Source: Aliiglaciecola sp. LCG003 (GTDB lineage: Bacteria > Pseudomonadota > Gammaproteobacteria > Enterobacterales > Alteromonadaceae). Taken from it: 64,000 nt of DNA. Position 1 is the first letter of the stretch. Each line of letters opens with the position of its first letter. Shown in pieces: positions 52,478 through 60,550 of the stretch. The stretch spans positions 124,001 through 188,000 of the forward strand of contig NZ_CP128185.1 in NCBI RefSeq assembly GCF_030316135.1, read 5' to 3'. Below the pieces are notes generated by a model that saw only the letters and a program-made list of their open reading frames with translations, ran no database searches and was not told the origin of the DNA. The position numbers and the translations under genes are program-made.

Positions 52478-53586
52478 TTAGTCAAACTTATAATAGAATT
52501 GCAACGATTAGCCTATCACTAGCGGTTTTTATCTTGTCTGCATGTAGTTCAGCTAAAGATACTAAGCAAGATACAGCTACCCACTACAGCATGGCGGATT
52601 TTGCTACTGTCAAAAAAATCGATGCCCATGTACACGCAAATAATGGCGATTCAGCGTTTATTGAACAAGCTCAAGCTGACAACTTTGCGTTGCTGAGCAT
52701 TAATGTGGACTATCCCGATTTCCCAGACATCGATATACAACAGGATATTGCTTTATCGTTGAGCAAGCAGTTTCCAGAAACCCTATATTTTGCAGCTACC
52801 TTTTCTATGGATGGCTGGGATGAAGATAATTGGCAGTCATTGGTTACAACACGACTTAACGCTGCTGTTAAAAACGGTGCAAAGGCGGTAAAGGTTTGGA
52901 AAAATATCGGCATGTCATACCGAGATGAAAATCAACAACTGGTGATGATTGACAACCCTGGCTTAGATCCTATTTTTTCCCATCTTACCCAGCATCAAGT
53001 TCCAGTCATTGGGCATCAGGGCGAGCCACATAATTGCTGGCTTCCCATTGAGCAAATGAGTGTTAACAACGATAAGCAATATTTTGCAGCACACCCCCAA
53101 TACCATATGTATTTACATCCGGAAATGCCTAGTTATGAGGCACAAATGGCCGCACGTAATAACATGCTGGACAAGCACCAGAGCATGCAATTTATCGGTG
53201 CTCACCTTGCGAGTTTAGAATGGAGTGTAGATGAGATGGCCGTTTTTTTAGATCGCTATCCTAATGCTTCGTTAGATTTAGCTGCACGGATGGGACAAGT
53301 GCAGGCACAATCGGTAAAAAATCGACAAAAGGTACGAGCATTTTTGATTCAATATCAGGACCGTATTGTCTATGCCACAGACCTTACTTATGCACCTGAT
53401 GAAGATGCGCAAACGTTTAAAACCACCGCCCACCAAAAGTGGTTACAGGACTGGCGCTACCTAAATACTGATACCACATTGACGGTGCCTGAGGTAGATG
53501 GCACTGTCACAGGCTTAGCACTGCCGAAAGCCGCGATCGGCAAGATTTATTACCATAACGCGCAACGTATTTTTACCCTTAAATAA
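52474..53586 (+). CDS. Amidohydrolase-like TIM-barrel lipoprotein
   Basis: 370 residues. The lipoprotein signal 'LAVFILSACSS' (lipobox S-A-C) places it in the periplasm or on the outer membrane. The metal-binding 'KIDAHVHANNGDSAF' (H-x-H) near residue 49, 'VIGHQGEPHNCW', 'QFIGAHLASLEWS' and 'IVYATDLTYAPDEDA' follow the amidohydrolase-2 (ACMSD-like) pattern. It is not NagA-like in sequence. The start is GTG overlapping the transporter stop (GTGA), with GGAGGGGGG just upstream. Possibly a periplasmic hydrolase or deacetylase acting on the imported glycan, but unproved. A GAAAG...CTTTC hairpin (53605-53629) separates it from the next gene. Confidence 0.75.
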   Translation: MISQTYNRIATISLSLAVFILSACSSAKDTKQDTATHYSMADFATVKKIDAHVHANNGDSAFIEQAQADNFALLSINVDYPDFPDIDIQQDIALSLSKQFPETLYFAATFSMDGWDEDNWQSLVTTRLNAAVKNGAKAVKVWKNIGMSYRDENQQLVMIDNPGLDPIFSHLTQHQVPVIGHQGEPHNCWLPIEQMSVNNDKQYFAAHPQYHMYLHPEMPSYEAQMAARNNMLDKHQSMQFIGAHLASLEWSVDEMAVFLDRYPNASLDLAARMGQVQAQSVKNRQKVRAFLIQYQDRIVYATDLTYAPDEDAQTFKTTAHQKWLQDWRYLNTDTTLTVPEVDGTVTGLALPKAAIGKIYYHNAQRIFTLK

Positions 53587-53656
53587 ATTTAATAATCGGC
53601 CATAGAAAGAATCCAACCGGATTTCTTTCCAAGCAAAGATGTATCTGGAGATAATT

Positions 53657-55762
53657 ATGCTTTCCACACTTAGCACTCGGTTAACTAGCTTGCTGATAAG
53701 TTTGATAATTTTAACTGCATGCCAAAACCAAACTACCTCATCGGAAGTGGTTTATGAGATTAAACATAAGGGTATAACCCTTGAGTTTAACAGCCAGTTG
53801 TATAGCCGCGTGGTTGCGACAATGGATGGTCAACATCAGGTTCTGGGAGACTACCAACCTAGCGAGTATATTGCGGATAAAAGTGCAGGGTTTATCACTG
53901 ACTTCGAGTTTATCGATGCTCAGCAACAACAGGTGCAAACTGAGATAGGCGAGGGCCAACAAACTATCATCACTGGACGAGCGGCAAATGGCTTACTAAA
54001 ACGAGTGCAAATCCAAGCCTATGCAGAGTTCCCAAATAGCCTTTTTATCCAAGTTTCCTATAAAAATGAAGGCCAGCAGAATGTGATTGTGACTAAATGG
54101 GTGCAAAACGCCTATCAGTTACTCGCCAACAAAAATGAAGTGGCCGACGCTGACAATGTAGATTTTTGGTCGTATCAAGGAGCTTCTTTTGAGGATAGAA
54201 GAGACTGGGTAATGCCACTCACGCCAGGCTACGAGCAACAAAATTACATGGGCATGAATGCGTCAGATTATGGCAGCGGAACCGCCATCGCAGATATTTG
54301 GCGTAAAGATATAGGGCTAGCGATTGGCCATATTGATATCAATCCAAAACTTGTGTCGTTTCCAGTTAGCTATCCAGCCAATGTTGGTAGCGCACCTAAA
54401 GGGGCCAAGTTACATATTGAACTTGAAAAAACGGTTAAGTTAATGCCGGGCGAAGACATGCAAACCTTAGATACATTTGTGTCTGTGCATCAAAAAGACT
54501 ACTACCATACTTTGAAAACCTATCGTCAGGTAATGGCTAAAAAAGGCCTGAAAATGGCAGAAGTTCCAGATTCTGCCTACGAGCCTATTTGGTGTGCTTG
54601 GGGTTATGAACGTGATTTCAGCTTTGAAGAAATTTTACAAACCTTGCCAAAAGCTAAACAGCTTGGATTGGAATGGGCCGTGCTGGACGATGGTTGGCAG
54701 ACCGCAGAAGGTGATTGGTATCTCAACCCGGATAAATTTCCTAATGGTGACGAGGATATGAAAGCCTTCGTAAAAGATATTAACAATGCCGGTCTCAAAG
54801 CCAAGTTATGGTGGGCGCCACTGGCAGTTGATCCGGGTACCGATATGATAAAGCAACACCCCGAAATGTTGTTATTGAATGAAGATGGCAGTACTCGCGA
54901 CATAACTTGGTGGGACAGCTACTATTTGTGCCCAGCGGATGAAAATGTGCGCCAACACAGTGTCGATCTGGTTAAAAAGATATTAGGTGAATGGGGCTAT
55001 GATGGCTTGAAAATAGATGGTCAACACTTAAATGGCGTGCCACCTTGCTACAATCCAGCGCATAACCATGCGACTCCTGAAGCATCAGTAGAGGCGCTAG
55101 CCGAATACTGGAAGCTCATCTACGACACTGCAATGGAAATCAACCCCGAAGCGGTTGTCGAAATTTGTCCTTGTGGAGACTCCTACGCGTTTCACAACTT
55201 ACCTTATATGAACCAAGCCGTTAGCTCAGATCCATTGACCTCGTGGCAGGTTAGATTGAAAGGCAAAACCTTGAAAGGCCTAATGGGCGAGTCAGCGCCT
55301 TACTATGGTGATCATGTTGAACTAAGCGACAATGCCAGTGATTTTGCTTCATCATTTGGCATTGGAGCGGTATTGGGGACTAAATTCACATTACCATCGG
55401 ACAATGAAGTCGCTAAGCAGTTTTTACTCGACCCAGAAAAAGAAAAAGTGTGGCAACTATGGTTTGATTTATACAACCGTAAAATGCTACCCAAAGGTAC
55501 CTATTTAGGTGAGCTTTATGATATCGGCTTTGATAAACCTGAAACTCATGTGGTGGCCAAGGACGGTAAATTGTATTTTGCATTCTATGCCGATAACTTT
55601 GCAGGAAGTGTTGAATTACGTGGCCTAACTGCTAAGCAATATAAAGTTGTGGATTATGTCCATGGTAAAGATTTGGGTACGGTCGACATGACCAATGGTG
55701 TTAGCAGGCTAACAACCCAATTTGAACAGTTTTTACTGATTGAATTAACTCCTGTGGAGTAG
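53657..55762 (+). CDS. GH36-like alpha-galactosidase/alpha-N-acetylgalactosaminidase, lipoprotein
   Basis: 701 residues. Lipoprotein signal 'LIILTACQNQ'. The N-terminal beta-sandwich (about 30-310) is followed by a TIM barrel with 'WAVLDDGWQTAEGDWYLN', 'KAKLWWAPLAVDPGTD', the nucleophile candidate Asp in 'WGYDGLKIDGQHLNG' and the acid/base candidate Asp in 'VSSDPLTSWQVR'. The layout is that of clan GH-D family 36, although the usual KWD nucleophile motif is replaced by KID. Several Cys lie by the active site (YLCPADE, PPCYNP, EICPCGDS). The ATG at 53657 has GGAG six bases before it. The amino-sugar locus suggests alpha-GalNAc rather than alpha-galactose as target. Confidence 0.83.
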   Translation: MLSTLSTRLTSLLISLIILTACQNQTTSSEVVYEIKHKGITLEFNSQLYSRVVATMDGQHQVLGDYQPSEYIADKSAGFITDFEFIDAQQQQVQTEIGEGQQTIITGRAANGLLKRVQIQAYAEFPNSLFIQVSYKNEGQQNVIVTKWVQNAYQLLANKNEVADADNVDFWSYQGASFEDRRDWVMPLTPGYEQQNYMGMNASDYGSGTAIADIWRKDIGLAIGHIDINPKLVSFPVSYPANVGSAPKGAKLHIELEKTVKLMPGEDMQTLDTFVSVHQKDYYHTLKTYRQVMAKKGLKMAEVPDSAYEPIWCAWGYERDFSFEEILQTLPKAKQLGLEWAVLDDGWQTAEGDWYLNPDKFPNGDEDMKAFVKDINNAGLKAKLWWAPLAVDPGTDMIKQHPEMLLLNEDGSTRDITWWDSYYLCPADENVRQHSVDLVKKILGEWGYDGLKIDGQHLNGVPPCYNPAHNHATPEASVEALAEYWKLIYDTAMEINPEAVVEICPCGDSYAFHNLPYMNQAVSSDPLTSWQVRLKGKTLKGLMGESAPYYGDHVELSDNASDFASSFGIGAVLGTKFTLPSDNEVAKQFLLDPEKEKVWQLWFDLYNRKMLPKGTYLGELYDIGFDKPETHVVAKDGKLYFAFYADNFAGSVELRGLTAKQYKVVDYVHGKDLGTVDMTNGVSRLTTQFEQFLLIELTPVE

Positions 55763-55768
55763 GTCTGA

Positions 55769-56278
55769 ATGTTGCGCTACTGCTTACTCATATGCTGTAT
55801 TTTTGCTGTAATGTCGGCTGCGGCAAATTTGCGCTCCGATATCAATAATACTGCAGCACCGGTGTTTGATTTGGCTGACTTAAACAGTGAAGCTAGCATT
55901 AATTTGCAGGATTACCGAGGCAAAGTCGTGTATGTGGATTTCTGGGCTTCATCCTGCTTCGCCTGTCGCTTATCATTTCCATTTTTAAATAAGCTCCAAG
56001 CTGAATATGCTGAGCAGGGCTTTGAAATTGTTGCAGTTAATACCGACTCAGTAAAGCAGGATGCTTTAAGTTTTTTAGAAAAATACCCTTTGAACTACGC
56101 CGTTGGGTGGGATCAATCAGGGCGCTGGGCGAAAGAGTATCAGGTGAATGCACTACCGACTGGTTTTTTGCTAGATGAAACAGGCAAAATTCGCTTGGTT
56201 CACCTTGGTTTTTCGCCCCGGCATGAGGCATTTTTAATCGCTCATGTTGAAAAGTTACTCGCTGAAAAAATAGAGTAA
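55769..56278 (+). CDS. TlpA/ResA-like exported thioredoxin
   Basis: 169 residues. Signal peptide (LLICCIFAVMSAAA) and thioredoxin fold of the TlpA/ResA type: 'INLQDYRGKVVYVDFWASSCFACRLSFPFLNKL' with the redox pair CFAC near residue 60, then 'EIVAVNTDSVKQDALSFL' and the cis-Pro loop 'VNALPTGFLLDETG'. It starts six bases after the glycosidase stop and is surely co-transcribed. Periplasmic thiol-disulfide exchange is expected. A role in maintaining the Cys-rich glycosidase is a hypothesis. Confidence 0.9.
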   Translation: MLRYCLLICCIFAVMSAAANLRSDINNTAAPVFDLADLNSEASINLQDYRGKVVYVDFWASSCFACRLSFPFLNKLQAEYAEQGFEIVAVNTDSVKQDALSFLEKYPLNYAVGWDQSGRWAKEYQVNALPTGFLLDETGKIRLVHLGFSPRHEAFLIAHVEKLLAEKIE

Positions 56279-56303
56279 CAGCCATCTCAAGAGCAAACTG
56301 CTA

Positions 56304-56378
56304 GGAAATGAAAGTTACATTGTGTAAATGTTTCATTCAGATTAGAATGATTTTTTGCTCAAATGAAACTTAAATGAA
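56304..56378. promoter_or_regulatory. AgaR-like operator cluster before agaR
   Basis: Three TTTCATTT-type elements: GGAAATGAAAGTT (56304-56316), AAATGTTTCATT (56326-56337) and AAATGAAACTTAAATGAA (56361-56378). The first two form an inverted pair AATGAAA/TTTCATT. They resemble the sites at 48461-48599 and the known AgaR consensus, suggesting autoregulation. Confidence 0.58.
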
Positions 56379-56389
56379 TAGGAAGTTAT

Positions 56390-57169
56390 ATGCGGGACAC
56401 TAGCCACAGACGGGAGCAGATAGCTCGAATGCTCAAGGAAAATGGCAGCGTTCAAGTAGTAAAGCTTGTTGATCAATTTAAAGTTTCTGGTGTCACAATT
56501 CGTAAAGATTTGAGTTTTCTTGAAGAACAAGGAATTGCTACCCGTTCTTACGGCGGTGCCATGCTTAACGATAACGGTGTGTTTGAAACTGAAACTACCT
56601 TTGATCGGAAACAAGCATTACATGCAGAAGAAAAATCCAGCATAGGTAAAATTGCAGCAGAGCTGGTTAATGATGGCGATTCAATTATTCTGGACTCAGG
56701 GTCTACAACGTTAAAGCTGGCCTCGCATTTGGGAGGTAAAGAAAACGTCACTGTCGTGACCAATAGCTTAAATATTGTCAATGAATTGAAACATAATGAA
56801 CAGATAGATGTAATGCTACTGGGTGGCACATTAAGACGTAAGAGTCAGTCATTTTTTGGTAGCAGCGCATTAGCAACGTTAAAAGACTTGCATGTAGACA
56901 AGTTGTTTCTTGGCGTTGATGGATTCCATATGGATAAGGGGATTTCCACTCATTTCGAAGCTGAATCGTTGCTAAATCAATTAATGTGTAAAGTCGCCAG
57001 TGAAATAATCGTGGTGACAGACTCATCCAAATTCGGCCATGTGTGCCTACATAAAATTCTAGAGCCTATGGGTGTTAGCCAAATCGTCACAGACAGTAAT
57101 ATTCCTAAAGATTACCTAGACGGTTTGCGTAGAATAGGTATTAAAATCACCTTAGTAGATATCGATTAA
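56390..57169 (+). CDS. agaR: DeoR-family regulator AgaR
   Basis: 259 residues. N-terminal DeoR HTH 'RREQIARMLKENGSVQVVKLVDQFKVSGVTIRKDLSFLEEQGIATRSYGGAML' (residues about 7-60). C-terminal sugar-phosphate sensor domain: 'ILDSGSTTLKLASHL', 'VVTNSLNIVNEL', 'MLLGGTLRRKSQSFFGSSALATL', 'LGVDGFHMDKGISTHFEAESLLNQLMCKVA' and 'VVTDSSKFGHVCLHKI', closely AgaR-like. It probably represses the locus and is released by an amino-sugar phosphate. Candidate operators lie both upstream of this gene and between kbaZ and the receptor. Confidence 0.9.
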   Translation: MRDTSHRREQIARMLKENGSVQVVKLVDQFKVSGVTIRKDLSFLEEQGIATRSYGGAMLNDNGVFETETTFDRKQALHAEEKSSIGKIAAELVNDGDSIILDSGSTTLKLASHLGGKENVTVVTNSLNIVNELKHNEQIDVMLLGGTLRRKSQSFFGSSALATLKDLHVDKLFLGVDGFHMDKGISTHFEAESLLNQLMCKVASEIIVVTDSSKFGHVCLHKILEPMGVSQIVTDSNIPKDYLDGLRRIGIKITLVDID

Positions 57170-57187
57170 AAACCACTAAAATCATAT

Positions 57188-57691
57188 TCATGCGAGCTGT
57201 TGCACTCTTAACTTGTGCTGGATTAAGCGATTTATGTAGAAAAGTGATGGCAGCAAACAAGCCCATGTAATGCTCAATATAAGCAATGTCTGCTCAGACG
57301 AGTATCCAAAACTGACGACACCAAACTTCATTCCAGCAAAATAGCTTAGGGGTGGAAATATCGCGCCTACTAAGTACTGTAAAATTTTATACTCTTGCAT
57401 GGGTTTCAAGTAACCGTTCACTGTCATTGCGAAGGCGAGCCAAATCATCGCCAACCAAAAAGGAATAATGTTGACGGCATTATCAAATTGAAAAACGCCC
57501 AGGTGCATGAATACCGTGTCGATAATTACGCCCAAAACAGTGACTGCGCTGAGCAAAAAAAGCTCTGATTTTAATGATGCGCTATAGAATAGATGCACAG
57601 CTGCCCAAAGCAAAACCAGATAACTAAAGTTATTGCCCAGCAGTATGCAGCCAAGCCAGGCTGCATTAAATAAAATTGAATTGATTAACAT
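57188..57691 (-). CDS. DUF2878 membrane protein
   Basis: 167 residues with about five predicted membrane helices. 'NAAWLGCILLG', 'ELFLLSAVTVLGVIIDTVFMHLGVF', 'PFWLAMIWLAFAMTVNGYL' and 'LVGAIFPPLSYFAGMKFGVVSFG' fit the DUF2878 family of small proteobacterial inner-membrane proteins. Function unknown. It is convergent with agaR (18-base gap) and divergent from the receptor at 58006. It probably does not belong functionally to either flanking block. Confidence 0.82.
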   Translation of the reverse strand: MLINSILFNAAWLGCILLGNNFSYLVLLWAAVHLFYSASLKSELFLLSAVTVLGVIIDTVFMHLGVFQFDNAVNIIPFWLAMIWLAFAMTVNGYLKPMQEYKILQYLVGAIFPPLSYFAGMKFGVVSFGYSSEQTLLILSITWACLLPSLFYINRLIQHKLRVQQLA

Positions 57692-57768
57692 CGGCTCTAC
57701 TTCAGTTTTCTTGTTATTACGTAGATGGCACCTGACAGGTTCACTTCACCAGACTAAGAATCAACAGC

Positions 57769-57796
57769 GATCAACAGGGTCGGATCAACAGGGTCA
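57769..57796. repeat. 14-base tandem repeat, two units
   Basis: GATCAACAGGGTCG followed directly by GATCAACAGGGTCA, with a further half unit (AATCAACAGC) just before. The GGGTCAGAGTAA tail resembles sequences often left by REP-type elements, which is only an impression. Confidence 0.65.
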
Positions 57797-57912
57797 GAGT
57801 AACTTGAAAGTGAAAGCTCACGCATTTAACCCTTATTATAGATAACCTGAGTCCCCAACATCGCTAGTTATCTGCCTATTGGTGTAGATTGTCATAAAAC
57901 TTCACTTTTTTA

Positions 57913-57932
57913 TTAATTGAACGTTCAATTAA
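57913..57932. promoter_or_regulatory. Perfect 20-bp palindrome, BetI-type operator
   Basis: TTAATTGAACGTTCAATTAA is exactly palindromic over 20 bases. Its centre TTGAACGTTCAA agrees with the known BetI target of choline-responsive bet genes. It lies 73 bases before the receptor start, where a repressor could block the promoter. A BetI-type protein is encoded at the far end of the same operon (62806). Confidence 0.82.
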
Positions 57933-58005
57933 GCTTAACGGTTACGTCATAAACCCTCTCTAGACTTTTGCTGAAAAATAACACTAAAACTCTAGAGGAA
58001 CACAA

Positions 58006-60480
58006 ATGACACTTTTCAAACATGGCCGAAAAAGCCCTATAGCTCTGGCCGTTCTGTCAGCACTTTCGTTAAACGTAATGGCCCAAGAACCAGAGATGCC
58101 TGATTCTGAAGCCGACGCAATTGAAGAAATTACCGTGGTGGGCAGAAGCGTTTCTTATGCTAACAATGCTACTTCGGAGCAAATGGTTAAGCAGCAGACC
58201 AGCATGACCAGCGTACTTGCAGCTATTGATAATTTGCCTGGTGTGTTGGTAAATGAAGGTGACACCTTTGGCTCAGATGATTGGTCTACCAGCATTTCTA
58301 TTCGAGGTTTTCAGGTGGATCTTGGTCAGCAACAAATTGGTATAACAGTTGACGGTATTGCTAATGGTAATTCCAATTATGGTGGCGGGGCCAAAGCAAA
58401 CCGTTATATTGATACCGAAAATTTAGGCTTGGTTGAAGTATCACAAGGTACCGCTGACATTTCATCTCGTTCGAATGAAGCGCTTGGAGGGACCATTAAC
58501 TTTACGACTGTAGATCCTGGCACGGAAGAGCGCTTTGTGGTTAGTTCAACATTTGGTGAGTTTGATGCGCAAAAGTTTTTTGTTCGTTATGAAACCGGTG
58601 AAATAGCCAAAGACACTTATGCTTGGTTTAGTATGTCTACCCAAGAAAATAGTGATTGGATCGATCAGGTGGCCGAAAATACCCGCGACCATTTCGCCGC
58701 TAAAGTAATTTCAAGCATTTCTGATGTAGAGTTTACCGCTTATATGTCTTATGACGATACTCATGAAGACAACTATCAACGTGTCTATAGCGTTGCACAG
58801 TTTGAACAAAATCCAAATTGGGATGGCTTGACTAGTGATTGGACCGGTAACCCATACCAAGATCAAGTTTACCGGAAAGGCTGGTCGACTTTACGTGAAA
58901 ACTTTTTCACTTACTTACAAGCAGATTTTAACGTGGGCCCTGTGGCATTTCAAACCAATGTCTATTACCACGACAACGAAGGCCGTGGTGACTGGGTACC
59001 ACCCTACATAGTGAACGTGACTGACAATGGTGAAGGAAATAGCCATTCTGAATTGGTATCTGGCAACACCGTTTATGGTGGAGCATTTCTAGGACAAATC
59101 TTCTTCGTAGATAATAATGGTGTGCAATTGAGCCCGATCGATGGCTGTCAAAGTTCGATCGCATTCCCTTATGGCGGTGCGGGTCCACAATATGACGGTG
59201 GTTGTTATGAACAAGGCGCCATTCCTGTTGGTTCCTACCGCCACACCCATTACAGCAAAACACGTACAGGCGTAAATGCAGATTTCATTTGGGATACAGA
59301 AATTGCTGGTATGGCTAATACTCTCAGAGGTGGTTTTTGGTATGAAAATTACAATCGTGAAGAGAGTCGCGACTGGCACAAAATCATCGACTCAGCCACT
59401 AGCTATCGCTTCTACCACAAGCCTTACTGGGTTCAATACGATCGTGAGTTCCCAGTCGATACTATGATGTTTTATATTGAAGATGAATTGGATTTGGGCT
59501 TTGCATCGATTCGTCTCGGTGCCAAAAAATTCAACGTGGATGTAGAAAAACAAGACCGCTTCGTAGGCAGCAATAGCCAGAAGTTATCGTCTGATTCTGA
59601 TACTTTGTTAACCGCTGGATTCATTGCTCCGATGCCAATTGAGGGGTTGGAAATATTTGGTGGTTATTCAGAAAACTTCGCCGCAATTAAAGATTCAGTG
59701 CTTGAGCGAGACGATGCTGACTTACGTTTTGTTGAACCTGAAACTGCTGACAATATCGATTTAGGATTACGCTACTCATCTAGTGATCTGAGTGCTAGTT
59801 TAACGTTCTATTCGATAAAGTTTGATGACCGTATTAACTTTGTAAGCAACGAAACCAGCAGTGGTATCGATTTTCTGGAATCAGCAGCTGGTGGCTACAA
59901 CAACGTTGGTGGTATCGAATCGACCGGCTTTGAAGCTTCTTTAACCTATCAATTTTCGAATAATTTTAGTCTTTTCATGTCTTTCACAGACAATGATTCT
60001 GAATACACAGATACCATTGGCAACGACGGTATTGCTTATGCTAGCCCTCAAGCGGCATATGATCAGAATGTGGACAATGCTAGTTTTGGATTGCTAGCGG
60101 TAAAAGGAAATAGCGTGATTGGTGTTGCTGATCAGATGGCGGTCATCAGTGTGGATTGGCAAAAAGACAACTACACTGCTGGCTTGAGCACCAAGTATGT
60201 TGGTGAACGTACGTTAAACGTATTTGAGAATGAAACCGTGCTGGTTGGTGAAAATGCTAATTCGACAGTGTTGGTCAATTCTGAGGTGGATTCCTATATT
60301 GTCAGCGACTTATATGTTGGCGCATTGTTTGATGATTTGGGTGAGTCGGTAGAATCCATTGAAATCCGCTTTACTGTCAATAATCTTTTCGATGAGAGCT
60401 ATCTAGGCACTATCGCTCCTGGCGCTGCATGGATAGGTGCGCCTCGTACGGCAGCGCTAAACTTGAAAGCTGCTTTCTAA
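58006..60480 (+). CDS. TonB-dependent receptor of the BetI-controlled operon
   Basis: 824 residues. Signal peptide ends 'LSLNVMAQEPE'. TonB box-like 'AIEEITVVGRSVSYANNA' precedes the plug (SVLAAIDNLPGVLVNEGDTFGSDDWSTSISIRGF, EVSQGTADISSRSNEALGGTINF). The barrel ends 'PRTAALNLKAAF'. It follows the BetI-like palindrome and precedes two phosphoesterase genes on the same strand. The substrate is therefore inferred to be a phosphate ester, probably of choline. It is less similar to the other receptors in this window than they are to each other. Confidence 0.94.
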   Translation: MTLFKHGRKSPIALAVLSALSLNVMAQEPEMPDSEADAIEEITVVGRSVSYANNATSEQMVKQQTSMTSVLAAIDNLPGVLVNEGDTFGSDDWSTSISIRGFQVDLGQQQIGITVDGIANGNSNYGGGAKANRYIDTENLGLVEVSQGTADISSRSNEALGGTINFTTVDPGTEERFVVSSTFGEFDAQKFFVRYETGEIAKDTYAWFSMSTQENSDWIDQVAENTRDHFAAKVISSISDVEFTAYMSYDDTHEDNYQRVYSVAQFEQNPNWDGLTSDWTGNPYQDQVYRKGWSTLRENFFTYLQADFNVGPVAFQTNVYYHDNEGRGDWVPPYIVNVTDNGEGNSHSELVSGNTVYGGAFLGQIFFVDNNGVQLSPIDGCQSSIAFPYGGAGPQYDGGCYEQGAIPVGSYRHTHYSKTRTGVNADFIWDTEIAGMANTLRGGFWYENYNREESRDWHKIIDSATSYRFYHKPYWVQYDREFPVDTMMFYIEDELDLGFASIRLGAKKFNVDVEKQDRFVGSNSQKLSSDSDTLLTAGFIAPMPIEGLEIFGGYSENFAAIKDSVLERDDADLRFVEPETADNIDLGLRYSSSDLSASLTFYSIKFDDRINFVSNETSSGIDFLESAAGGYNNVGGIESTGFEASLTYQFSNNFSLFMSFTDNDSEYTDTIGNDGIAYASPQAAYDQNVDNASFGLLAVKGNSVIGVADQMAVISVDWQKDNYTAGLSTKYVGERTLNVFENETVLVGENANSTVLVNSEVDSYIVSDLYVGALFDDLGESVESIEIRFTVNNLFDESYLGTIAPGAAWIGAPRTAALNLKAAF

Positions 60481-60497
60481 ACGCTATCAGTCAAGTC

Positions 60498-60518
60498 GGC
60501 GGACAGTTTGTGTCCGCC
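60498..60518 (+). other. Hairpin between receptor and phosphodiesterase genes
   Basis: A perfect 8-bp GC-rich stem GGCGGACA / TGTCCGCC with a five-base loop. No T-run follows, so it probably stabilises the receptor mRNA or attenuates transcription into the enzyme genes rather than ending it. Confidence 0.6.
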
Positions 60519-60550
60519 CTATTACCTAGTTCGAATATTAAGGAAAAAGT

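Larger units (their letters stand above)
57692..58005. other. Intergenic region between DUF2878 gene and TonB receptor
   Basis: 314 bases without a gene. Holds a 14-base tandem repeat (57769-57796) and the 20-bp BetI-like palindrome (57913-57932). The receptor start at 58006 is preceded by AGAGGAA with good spacing. Confidence 0.6.

Noticed and set aside
57769-57796. CRISPR-like direct repeats
   Set aside because: Two contiguous units without spacers and no cas genes; simple tandem repeat.
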